DNA from: Streptomyces sp. TLI_235
Lineage (GTDB): Bacteria; Actinomycetota; Actinomycetes; Streptomycetales; Streptomycetaceae
Direction: 5' to 3'
NCBI GenBank assembly: GCA_002300355.1
Contig: NSGV01000001.1
Location: 1,922,001 to 1,986,000, forward strand
DNA length: 64,000 bases
Shown here: positions 1-7,484 of the stretch, piece by piece
Layout of the letters: each line of letters starts with the position of its first letter
Numbering within the stretch: position 1 is the stretch's first letter
Notes under the pieces: model-generated
What the model was told of the DNA's origin: nothing
Database searches by the model: none
The model's input: the letters and a program-made list of their open reading frames with translations, nothing else
Made by a program: the position numbers and the translations under genes

Positions 1-4
1 GGTC

Positions 5-214
5 ATGGCAGGCCTTGAGGCGAACCCCGGAACGGTGCATCTGGCCCACGGGGCGGGATACGTCAGCCCCGGCGTCGCGCTCGGCGAGTCGGTCAAGGGC
101 ATTGTTCGCATCGACGAGCGCGGATGGGTGCACGTCACTCAGGAGGACGGATCTCGGGTGTCGTTCCCGCCTCATGCCGTAGAACGCATCAACTGGGGCG
201 AGCCCGCTTCCTAG
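5..214 (+). CDS. small hypothetical protein
   Basis: A 69-residue open frame beginning ATG, ending in a TAG stop and followed by non-coding sequence. I do not recognise the family. The product is soluble, with a central VKGIVRIDERGWVHV stretch that alternates like a beta-hairpin or small beta-barrel, and has no signal peptide or membrane segment. Only four bases precede the ATG, so a start further upstream, outside the window, cannot be excluded. Composition fits neighbouring actinobacterial genes. A spurious frame in GC-rich DNA is the alternative. Confidence 0.45.
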   Translation: MAGLEANPGTVHLAHGAGYVSPGVALGESVKGIVRIDERGWVHVTQEDGSRVSFPPHAVERINWGEPAS

Positions 215-329
215 AACCGCCGCTCCGAGCCTCACCGTGGGCATGGGATCACGCGTCTCCGGGGCCGCTCATCGAGCAGCGAACGAACGTCAGCCGTACG
301 GTCGGGAGGGCAGCCAATCGGAGGACGAG

Positions 330-578
330 ATGGCGAAATACCGGTCGCGTGTGCGTGTGCTCTCTGACGAAGACGTGGAAGTCACCACGCGGCATGGAGA
401 GCACGCCGAGGGCGACTTCGATGGAACTGCGCAGGAGTACGCCGAGTTCCTGGTCGACACGGCTGTGAGGCAGGGCGGGGACGACCCGGGTCCGATGCGA
501 CCTGCACGCGTTGTCGCCGATGTCTGGGAAGCGGGCGGATCGGAGAGCACCGCCGCCGGGCACGCAGAGTGGCCATAG
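330..578 (+). CDS. small hypothetical protein
   Basis: The ATG at 330 is chosen over the upstream in-frame start at 237 because a GGAGGA-like ribosome site lies just before it and the product then begins MAKYRSRVRVLSDEDVEVT. The first 50 residues look like a real small acidic protein (EHAEGDFDGTAQEYAEFLVDTAV). The last 30 residues are low-complexity GC-driven sequence and may be a tail gained by loss of the original stop. No family is recognised. It lies downstream of the gene at 5-214 on the same strand. Confidence 0.45.
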   Translation: MAKYRSRVRVLSDEDVEVTTRHGEHAEGDFDGTAQEYAEFLVDTAVRQGGDDPGPMRPARVVADVWEAGGSESTAAGHAEWP

Positions 579-787
579 CTCGCACGTGCAGGGTCGTGCA
601 CGGTTCCCTCGGCTCCGCACGATCTCGATGCCCGAGGCCACGGTCGCATGGGGGTACGAAGGAGGCTCCCTCCCGACATTCCGGAGCTCCTCCACGTACG
701 CGTCCCGATGGTCTCCTCGCCATCAGGCCAAGACCTCCTCTCTCAAGTGGCCCGGCCGACCGCGCACCGTTGCGCTCCGTCCCCGCT

Positions 788-870
788 GTTGTACTCCGAC
801 TCGCGGGCGAGAACCCCAACCGGGGCTACCAGCGGATCCACCGCGAGCTCGCCGCCCTGGCTCTTCGACC
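788..870 (+). pseudogene. transposase fragment (integrase-type, central part)
   Basis: The reading from 788 contains LAGENPNRGYQRIHRELAAL, which closely follows the LARENPxWGYRRIHGELxxLG segment found between the HTH and rve domains of IS3/IS481-like transposases. Neither the N-terminal HTH nor the DDE core is open around it, so it is a scrap of an old insertion. A second scrap with N-terminal features of a similar transposase lies at 1851-1985, on the other side of the lipoprotein gene. Confidence 0.5.
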
Positions 871-1175
871 GCTTCCACCTGCCAAGGTTCTGACTTCGAA
901 CACCTGCAGGTCCTTCGATGTGATCAGGATCCGGCAGATTGGTCCGCCCACAGCGCCGTCCTCACAAGGCACCGGTGGGCTGATGCGCACGGACGTTCCG
1001 GCTGACAGCCGGGCCCCGCTGCAGCCTTTGGTCACCCGCACGAGTGAAGGTCGGCGTTGGGCCGGATCGCCCGCGGAAGCAGGTCGGGCGTCCGCGCCTA
1101 ACGTGGTTTCGGAAAGTCACCGCCGGTCGGCCGGTCGACCGGCGTCGCCGCATCCCCAGGGTCAAGAGGTGCGTA
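871..1175. other. intergenic stretch, no gene seen
   Basis: About 300 bases between the transposase scrap and the lipoprotein gene. All long frames here are GC-driven shadows. The last 60 bases should hold the promoter of the lipoprotein gene, but I cannot point to convincing -35/-10 boxes. Confidence 0.4.
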
Positions 1176-1742
1176 ATGAATCGTTTCATCACCCTTTCCG
1201 TCGGTGTGGCCGCCATGGCAGCCACTGCCTCCGGATGCAGCAGTACCGGGACCACGACTTCCTCGACCCCGACCGCGAGCACCAGCGCCCCCACGACCGC
1301 CACCGGCTCTGCGGCTCCCAGCCGGAGCGTCGCCACGGTGAAGACGGCGAGCTCGCCGTTCGGTCAGATCCTGGTCGACGGTTCCGGCAGGACGTTGTAT
1401 CTGTTCAAGGCCGATACCGGGACGACCTCGACCTGTAACGGCTCCTGTACGCAGAATTGGCCGCCGCAGACCACGACCGGGACACCCAACAGCAGCGGAG
1501 TGACCGCGTCCCTGGTCGGAACGACCACCCGTTCGGACAGCTCGACCCAGGTGACCTACAACGGCCACCCGTTGTACTACTTCTTCAAGGACACAAAGCC
1601 CGGAGAAACCAACGGTCAGGGCGTCAACGCCTTCGGCGCTTCGTGGTACGTGGTCAGTCCCAGCGGTGACGCGATCACCAGCGCACCCTCCGCGTCGGCT
1701 TCACCGTCTGCCAGTTCCACGGGCGGCGGTGGCGGCTACTGA
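1176..1742 (+). CDS. secreted lipoprotein with COG4315-type repeats
   Basis: A 188-residue lipoprotein. The ATG at 1176 is preferred over the longer frame from 1044 because it follows an AAGAGG ribosome site and gives a clean signal peptide ending in a lipobox before the cysteine (TASGC at about residues 16-20). A Ser/Thr-rich linker follows, then two copies of the secreted repeat of unknown function (PF03640/COG4315): SSPFGQILVDGSGRTLYLFK with CNGSCTQNWPP, and a second with VTYNGHPLYYFFKDTKPGE and WYVVSP. It should be anchored outside the membrane. The C-terminus is a Ser/Gly-rich tail. Function of the family is not established. It is flanked by transposase scraps. Confidence 0.88.
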   Translation: MNRFITLSVGVAAMAATASGCSSTGTTTSSTPTASTSAPTTATGSAAPSRSVATVKTASSPFGQILVDGSGRTLYLFKADTGTTSTCNGSCTQNWPPQTTTGTPNSSGVTASLVGTTTRSDSSTQVTYNGHPLYYFFKDTKPGETNGQGVNAFGASWYVVSPSGDAITSAPSASASPSASSTGGGGGY

Positions 1743-1850
1743 GGCCCGCTCCTGAACCTGTGGGACTCGAGAACTCTGCTCACGCCGCTGACCTGCGCGA
1801 GCCCCGCATGAGCATCCCTGCGCTTGCATGATCACCGGACGCTCGTTCGT

Positions 1851-1985
1851 GTGGCCCATCCACTCGTGCGGCGTGCGCTCGGGTTCCTGGTGCTCATCGT
1901 GCCCCGGGATCTCAACGTCGAAGCGGAGGTCCTGGTGTTGAGGCGCGAGAGCGAGATGCGCCATCAACTGGCCCGGCCGCGATAG
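1851..1985 (+). pseudogene. transposase fragment (N-terminal part)
   Basis: A GTG-started 44-residue frame reads VAHPLVRRALGFLVL, then DLNVEAEVLVLRRESEMRHQ and LARPR. This matches the membrane-like opening and KDAEILVLRHQLAVLRRQ stretch that begins a common actinobacterial integrase-type transposase. It stops at a TAG and no continuation is open. It may derive from the same lost element as the fragment at 788-870, but the order of the two pieces is reversed relative to an intact transposase. Confidence 0.5.
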
Positions 1986-2461
1986 ACCGCCGATCAGGAG
2001 AACCGGCTGTTCCCCCTTCTCCCAAGTCCTGCACCGTGGACGAGCTACAGGCCCTGGGCCGGAAGGTGCGCCACGCCAAGAGGATCGCACCAACCCGGCC
2101 ACATCGCGGGACGCCGTCGAGCCGCCTGCTTGTTCCACCCGTCGGACTGGTCGACCGGGTACGGGACATCCTCTCCGGACGCGGGCACGAAGTGTGAGGA
2201 CCCGAGGGCCAGCGACTACCGCAGCATGGGCCCTCGGCCTCGGCGGGCTCGGCCAGCCCTTCGGGGAGGGCTCCTCGTTCCGGGCGGGTGCCCGGTCACG
2301 ACCACGTGCGGCTTCCCCATGGGTGAAGGTCAACGAGCAATCGTCAATACTTGTGGATCAGTTTCTCCGTTTGCAGGAGGGTCCGGCGCAACCTGCACGC
2401 AGTGAGTCACCCTGGCGCTTCTGCGGCAGGGTGAATCCTGACAGTTCCTCACCTCATGGCA
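1986..2461. other. intergenic stretch, no gene seen
   Basis: About 475 bases of degenerate DNA between the transposase scrap and the convergent lipoprotein gene. The long frames in it are arginine/proline-rich and lack family motifs, so I see nothing reliable. Confidence 0.4.
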
Positions 2462-3721
2462 TCAACGCCACTCGAGGACGACGTCACCGTAACCGAGTGC
2501 GGTGGCAGCGTCCTGACCGCTGATCTGCTGGGGTTGGGCCCCCGGGGTGAGGGCGCTGACGTACGGCTGCTCGACCTTGCCCTGGACCGAGCGGAAGAGC
2601 AGGCGCTTGCCGTCCGGCGAGACAGCGACGGGGAGGTTCGCACGGTCGGTCATCGGCAGCAGGTCGGGACCGGCGCCGTCCGTGGTCTGGCTCGACGCTT
2701 CGGGTCGCAGCCGGTCAACGTCGATGGTCCAGAAGTTGTTCAGGTGCTTGGGGTTCGAGCCCGACTCGCGGTGCGCGCAGAGCAGGGTGTGGTTGTCGAC
2801 CCAGCCGGACGGCTCGCATTCGTAGTCGGGGAGCGAGAGGGCGCCCTTGTTCGCCAACGGGCCACTCGCGGTGACGGAGGTGACGCTGCGGCCGCGTCCG
2901 AGGACGAAGTCGGAGACACGGGTGCCGTCGGGGCTGAACCGCGGGCTCGGGCCGAGCAGGCCGCGCAGCGGAGAGCCACCGAGCAGCAGGATGTTGTCGC
3001 GGGTGGCGGGCGGTTCGCCGGCCCACTGCTCGGTGATCTCGTGGCTGCCGGAGGTCGAGCGGCTGGCGATGTGCTGCTGGCGGGCGGCGTCGAGGTGCGT
3101 GAACCAGACGCTTCCGCCGTCGGGGGCGAAGAGGGCGTCCTGTTCCTTCGGGGTGGTGGCGAAGCCGTTTCCGTCCCCGGTGAGGTCGGTGAACTTGCCC
3201 GCGCGGTCGACGTATCCGACGTGGCGCGCGCCGGTCCGGTCGTCGGCGGTGACGACCGCGAGCTCGGTGAAGTCGCGGTCGAAGAGTTGCCGGACCCGCG
3301 GGCCGAACGCCGCGTCCGAGGTGGCGGTTCCGCCGGCCGGTTCCTCGTGCGGCAGGTCATTCGCGCACAGCGAGTAGAGGGCGCTCAGCTCCTCGTGGTC
3401 CCGCTTGTCGATCACCACCTGCGCGGGCAGGGTGAACTCCACCGAGGCCACCTTCTTCCAGGTGGACGGGTCGAACCCCTGGACCCACACCGTGGCGGGC
3501 CGGGAGGCGGGCACGGTGCAGCCGGCGCTGATCACCAGGTCCTTGCCACGGAACGTCGAGTCGCCGGTGCTCCCGCCGGCCGCGTTCTGGCCTGCCGGTG
3601 TCCCGCTGCTCGGCGGCACGGCCCCGGCCGCCCCTGCCGTGTCGCCGCTGGCGCAGCCCGCCAGCAGCGGCAGCGCGAGCACTGCCGCTGCGAAGGCCGG
3701 CGCCCGATACGTGAACTGCAT
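2462..3721 (-). CDS. TolB-like lipoprotein
   Basis: A 419-residue exported lipoprotein. The N-terminus MQFTYRAPAFAAAVLALPLL leads into a lipobox with Cys23 (LLAGC), followed by an Ala/Gly-rich linker. The body contains recurring segments of the WD40/TolB propeller type, such as RFSPDGTRVSDFVLG, LFAPDGGSVWFTHLD and AVSPDGKRLLFRS, suggesting a six- or seven-bladed beta-propeller. A GGGGGA ribosome site precedes the ATG. It stands alone, with about 200 bases separating it from the sigma factor gene downstream on the same strand. Molecular function unknown. Confidence 0.82.
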   Translation of the reverse strand: MQFTYRAPAFAAAVLALPLLAGCASGDTAGAAGAVPPSSGTPAGQNAAGGSTGDSTFRGKDLVISAGCTVPASRPATVWVQGFDPSTWKKVASVEFTLPAQVVIDKRDHEELSALYSLCANDLPHEEPAGGTATSDAAFGPRVRQLFDRDFTELAVVTADDRTGARHVGYVDRAGKFTDLTGDGNGFATTPKEQDALFAPDGGSVWFTHLDAARQQHIASRSTSGSHEITEQWAGEPPATRDNILLLGGSPLRGLLGPSPRFSPDGTRVSDFVLGRGRSVTSVTASGPLANKGALSLPDYECEPSGWVDNHTLLCAHRESGSNPKHLNNFWTIDVDRLRPEASSQTTDGAGPDLLPMTDRANLPVAVSPDGKRLLFRSVQGKVEQPYVSALTPGAQPQQISGQDAATALGYGDVVLEWR

Positions 3722-3935
3722 GACGATCCCCCGTCAGATGCTTCATCAGAAGATCGTGATTGTAGTGCTGTTTGACGATGGCCTTGCTCAGGTGCCGAAG
3801 CGCGACAAGGGCCACGGAGAGCAGGGGATGGGGCTCCAGTCAGTCACGACAGCACTTCTGCGGCCCTGATGGCACCCGTCAATTTCCCACTGGAGGGCAG
3901 TGGTGCCGGCCCCGGTGCTCGCGGGCTCTTCCGGC

Positions 3936-4853
3936 TCAGGAGAGTTCGAGCCGAGTGCCGTCGGCGACGGCGTGGAGCTTGTCCGGGTTGGCCACGTTGT
4001 GGATGGTCGCGATGCGGCCTTCCGGATCGAAGTCGAAGGTCAGCGTGGCGACCACGCGGTCCGGGCCGCGGAAGACCACGCCCGGGCCGCCGTTGATCCA
4101 GGTGAGCTCTGCCCGCATCTGCCCGGGCTCGATGCCCTGGTAGGTCACGGTGCCGAGCGCGGAGAACCAGCGGGCCACGGTCTCCAGGCCGACGACCGGC
4201 TTGAGGGCCTGGCGGACCTTGCCGCCGCCGTCCGTCCACAGCGTCACGTCCGGGGAGAGCAGCTCCATGAGGGTGTTGATGTCGCCGCCCGCCGTCGCCG
4301 CGAAGAAGCGCTCGGTGACGTCGCGTTGGCGGGCGCGGTCCGCGGTGAAACGGGGCCGGCGGGCCTGGACGTGCTCGCGGGCGCGGTGCGCGGCCTGCCG
4401 GACGGCCGGCTCCGAACGTTCCACCGCCTCCGCGATCTCCGCATGGCTGAACGCGAAGACCTCCTTCAGCACGAAGACCGCCCGCTCCAGGGGGCTCAGC
4501 GTCTCCAGGACGACCAGCAGGGCCATGGAGACCGAGTCCGCCGCGGCGACGCCGTCGGCGGTGTCCGGGCCGGTGAGGACCGGCTCGGGCAGCCATGGAC
4601 CGACGTAGGTCTCGCGCTGGTGGCGGGTCGAACGAAGCCGCTCCATCGCCAGGTTGGAGATGATCCGGGTCAGGTAGGCCTTGGGGTCGGCAACCTGGGA
4701 ACGGTCGGCCGACGACCACTTGAGCCAGGCGTCCTGGACCACGTCCTCGGCGTCGGCGGCGGTACCGAGGATGCGGTAGGCGACGGAGAAGAGCAGCGTG
4801 CGGTACTGCTGGAAGGCGAGCTCGTCGGGGCCGGCCTGCTGCGGCTGGGTCAC
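3936..4853 (-). CDS. sigJ: ECF41-type RNA polymerase sigma factor (SigJ-like)
   Basis: A 305-residue ECF sigma factor. Sigma-2 (YRTLLFSVAYRILGTAADAE, VVQDAWLKW) and sigma-4 (TLSPLERAVFVLKEVFAFSH, VERSEPAVRQAAHRAREHV) regions are followed by a SnoaL-like C-terminal domain carrying the two ECF41 signatures DGGGK (TLWTDGGGKV) and NPDKL (NVANPDKLHA). In characterised ECF41 factors this domain replaces an anti-sigma factor and tunes core binding. The GTG start overlaps the stop of the upstream oxidoreductase by four bases (GTGA), so the two are translationally coupled. ECF41 genes usually sit beside a carboxymuconolactone decarboxylase, oxidoreductase or epimerase gene; here the partner is an FAD oxidoreductase. 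Autoregulation is expected from the upstream promoter. Confidence 0.93.
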   Translation of the reverse strand: MTQPQQAGPDELAFQQYRTLLFSVAYRILGTAADAEDVVQDAWLKWSSADRSQVADPKAYLTRIISNLAMERLRSTRHQRETYVGPWLPEPVLTGPDTADGVAAADSVSMALLVVLETLSPLERAVFVLKEVFAFSHAEIAEAVERSEPAVRQAAHRAREHVQARRPRFTADRARQRDVTERFFAATAGGDINTLMELLSPDVTLWTDGGGKVRQALKPVVGLETVARWFSALGTVTYQGIEPGQMRAELTWINGGPGVVFRGPDRVVATLTFDFDPEGRIATIHNVANPDKLHAVADGTRLELS

Positions 4854-6043
4854 TTGGCGCTCCTGATCCGGGTGTAGCGGCCGCCGTGCGGCCAGAACGC
4901 GCCCGAGGCGGGCATCTTCTTCATGCGGGCGAAGGTCGCCCACGGCGCGGCGGAGACCGTCTCCTTGTACTTCGCGGCCCGCTTGCCGGTCAGCACGATC
5001 CGGCGCGGGCTGTCGTCGGGGCGGGTGAACTGCACGACGGCATCGCTGCGGCCCAGGCTGACGGGTGTGTGGTAGTAGCCGAAGCGGAAGGGCCTGGGCT
5101 CCTTGCCGGCCAGCGTCCGCAGGATCGACAGGGCCGCGTGCACACCGGTGGGCATGCCGCTCTGGCAGGTCCCGTGCATCACGCCGTAGCCCTGACGGAT
5201 CGCCGCCGCGTCGCCCACGGCGTAGACGTCCGGGTGGGAGACCGAGCGCAGCGCGCCGTCGGTGACCACACGGCCGCGTTCGTCGACGCTCAGGCCCGCG
5301 GCGGCAGCCAGCGGCGAGACGCGGGTCCCGCTGGTCCACAGCACCGCGACCGCCGGGATGCTGCAGCCGTCCGCAAGCTCGACGCCGTCCGGCAGCACCT
5401 TGACCACGTCGACGCCGCTGCGCACCCGCACACCGAGCCGGGCGAGCGCCGCGTCCAGGTACGCCTTGGCCTTCGGGTGCATGCCCGCGCCCGGCTCCCG
5501 CCGGCCCAGCAGCACCACCTGGAGCTCCGGGTGCCGCTCGGCGATCTCCGCGGCGGCCTCGACGCCGGTCAGGCCGCTGCCACCGACCACGACGGTCCCG
5601 CCGTCGAGCCGGGCCAGCCGGTCGGCGAGGAGGACGGCGTCCTCAGGGCTGTCGAGGGTGAAGGCGTGGTCGTCCACGCCGGGGACCGCGACGGTGTCCG
5701 CGATGCTGCCCAGGCCGTAGACCAGGGTGTCGTAGTGCAGGATGCGGTCGTCGTCGATCCGGACGGTCTTCGCCTCGGCGTCCACGGCGGTGACCCAGCC
5801 GCGGACGAAGGCGGCGCCGGTGCCGTCCAGCAGCTCCGGAATGCTCATCTCGGCCGTCTCCTGTCCGGTGGCGGTCATGTGCAGGCGGAGCCGCTCGGTG
5901 AAGGTGCTGTAGGGGTTGACCAGCGTCACACGCAGGTTCCCACGCCTCCTGGTGCGGGCCGCGAGCTGGATCGCGGCGGAGAGCCCGGCGTAGCCCGCGC
6001 CCAGGACCAGGACCTCGTGCTGCTGCGCTGCTGTCGCGTTCAT
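4850..6043 (-). CDS. NDH-2-like FAD-dependent NAD(P)H oxidoreductase
   Basis: A 397-residue pyridine-nucleotide-disulphide-type flavoprotein. An N-terminal FAD fingerprint (VLGAGYAGLSAAIQLA), a second Rossmann fold (VVVGGSGLTGVEAAAEIAE) and the late FAD motif (YAVGDAAAIRQGYG) are all present. The family includes type II NADH dehydrogenases and related quinone or carotenoid-linked oxidoreductases, acting at the inner face of the membrane. The ATG at 6043 follows a GGAG site. The open frame continues upstream into a different, damaged gene, and that extension is not part of this protein. It is the oxidoreductase partner of the ECF41 sigma factor with which it overlaps. Confidence 0.9.
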   Translation of the reverse strand: MNATAAQQHEVLVLGAGYAGLSAAIQLAARTRRRGNLRVTLVNPYSTFTERLRLHMTATGQETAEMSIPELLDGTGAAFVRGWVTAVDAEAKTVRIDDDRILHYDTLVYGLGSIADTVAVPGVDDHAFTLDSPEDAVLLADRLARLDGGTVVVGGSGLTGVEAAAEIAERHPELQVVLLGRREPGAGMHPKAKAYLDAALARLGVRVRSGVDVVKVLPDGVELADGCSIPAVAVLWTSGTRVSPLAAAAGLSVDERGRVVTDGALRSVSHPDVYAVGDAAAIRQGYGVMHGTCQSGMPTGVHAALSILRTLAGKEPRPFRFGYYHTPVSLGRSDAVVQFTRPDDSPRRIVLTGKRAAKYKETVSAAPWATFARMKKMPASGAFWPHGGRYTRIRSAK

Positions 6044-6095
6044 CGCTCTGCTGTCTCCTTCGTGGCGGTCGTTCCCGCTGTGCGGACGACCACCA

Positions 6096-6123
6096 GACGC
6101 AAGCTGACCTTCCGTTCGTGACA
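6096..6123 (-). promoter_or_regulatory. candidate ECF41 promoter of the oxidoreductase-sigJ operon
   Basis: On the minus strand TGTCACG (beginning at 6123) is followed after 17 bases by CGTC (6099-6096), about 50 bases before the oxidoreductase ATG. The published ECF41 consensus is TGTCACA, a 16-base spacer, then CGTC, so this differs by one base and one spacer position. That supports autoregulation by the sigma factor encoded in the same operon. Confidence 0.6.
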
Positions 6124-6289
6124 TGGGACCGATATGACCCGCGTCACATCGCAAGGAGCGGACGGCCGCGCGCGGAATCAGCACGTCGTCGGAGGCGAAC
6201 CGGACGCGCGAACCGGCCTGCGCCGCCGGTACGGAGTACCCGTGCCTCGGCTCGGTTCGGCGCGTCCGTCGGGACACTCTGGAGCACTG

Positions 6290-6999
6290 CGGCCACCTGG
6301 GGGCGCGGACCAGGGCTTCGAGGTCGTCCAGTGGGGCCGGGCCGACGTCGTGGCCGCTGCGGCTGGGAACACCGCCGAGTCCGAACAGCTTTCCCTGCGG
6401 GGTGGCCAGCGTGGCGCCGGTGACCGGGTTGGTGGTGCCCTTGTTCAGCCAGCCGGTCGAGCCGTCCGGGAGGGTGACCGACCGGCAGTCCGCGAAGTAC
6501 GCCTGCCCGCAGGGCCCGGCCGCGTCGCAGGGGCTGCGCGGATACGTCCCGGCCGCGAGTGGGTTGCCCATGACGGCCGCGACCGCCACAGTGCCTCCGT
6601 CCTCGCGGACCAGCTCGAAAGTGGTCGGCTCGCTGCCGTCGACGACGTTCACGTAGCCCGCCGGAAGGTTCGCCCGCAGCGCGACGAGCATCCGGTCGTG
6701 CAACTTGTCGAGCTGGACCATGCCGTCCTGGTGCACCGGCCCGCCCGTGCCTCCGGCCGCCGGCCCCACCGACGTCGGGGGCGATCCCACCGCTACCACC
6801 GCGCCCGTCCCGCACGGCGCCAGCACGGCCAGCGCGCCCGCCCCGACCGCCAGCCGCCTCCTGCGGCGCAACCTGCGACCGCCTGTCCGCACCTCGTCCA
6901 GCACCGGCGGCGGGTCCGGCTCCGGCTGCGCGCCAACACCTCCTGGAACAGGGCGGCGGTCATCCGGTGAACCTGCTCGGCGTCGTTCTGCGATGTCAT
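6290..6999 (-). pseudogene. frameshifted membrane protein gene beside a SigE-type sigma remnant
   Basis: The reading starts at an ATG at 6999 after a GGAGAG site (MTSQNDAEQVHRMTAALFQE). It must change frame near 6929-6934, where one base appears to be missing, to continue as PPPVLDEVRTGG, RRLRRRRR and a single membrane segment (LAVGAGALAVLAP), then an extracellular domain. This is the layout of the one-pass membrane proteins encoded beside SigE-type ECF factors in Streptomyces. The 3' end is also disturbed: the frame runs without a stop into the FAD oxidoreductase, so the true C-terminus is uncertain. It is either a pseudogene or the product of sequencing errors. Confidence 0.6.
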
Positions 7000-7021
7000 G
7001 CCTCTCTCTCCTCTCCCCGCG

Positions 7022-7338
7022 TCAGATTGCGGCGATCTCGCTGAGCGACTCACCGAGGATCGCCCGCAGCTGGGCCAGGCCCCGGTGTGCGTCGGAGCGC
7101 ACGGCTCCGGTGCTCACGCCGAGGATCGCCGAGGTCTCCTCGATGCTCTGGTCCTCCCGGTAGCGCAGCACCAGACGGCCCGGTAGCGGGGCGACACCTG
7201 GGCCGGCGCCGCCAGCAGAGCGAGCCGTCGGTCGCTGTCCGGGCCGGCCGCGGCCTGCTCCGGCAGGTCCAGGCCGGTGAGTTCACCGCTGGAACGCCGG
7301 CGCCGGCCGTCGATGTAGGTGCGGGTCAGCGTGGTCAT
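7022..7338 (-). pseudogene. SigE-family ECF sigma factor, 5'-truncated and frameshifted
   Basis: The fragment reads TLTRTYIDGRRRRSSGEL and ALLAAPAQVSPRYRAV in one frame, then YREDQSIEETSAILGVSTGA and AHRGLAQLRAILGESL in another. Together these form the sigma-4 half of a SigE-type ECF sigma factor. The change of frame falls at about 7171-7177 and is explained by loss of one base (restoring RAVLVLRYRED). The sigma-2 half is missing upstream, so this is a remnant and not only a sequencing error. It lies just upstream of the damaged membrane-protein gene, its usual partner. Confidence 0.75.
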
Positions 7339-7484
7339 AGCGGTCACGTGTCTCAGCCTGGTCGTGGTCGGGCGGGCGCTCCAACAACACTGGACCGCAC
7401 ATCGAGGCGCTGCCCTGGGGGGCTCCTTGCCCTGCCAGGACAGCGCGGTTCGGCGGTGCGCGGCTCGTCCGACGCTGTCGGGAC

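Noticed and set aside
569..1438. 289-residue plus-strand frame
   Set aside because: Only a short part (788-870) resembles a protein; the rest is shadow sequence that overlaps the lipoprotein gene in another frame.
2456..3775. 439-residue plus-strand frame
   Set aside because: Antisense to the TolB-like lipoprotein, whose lipobox and propeller repeats are clear.
6044..6289. N-terminal extension of the FAD oxidoreductase frame into the membrane-protein remnant
   Set aside because: A GGAG-preceded ATG at 6043 gives the usual FAD-binding N-terminus. The fusion results from loss of a stop in the damaged upstream gene.
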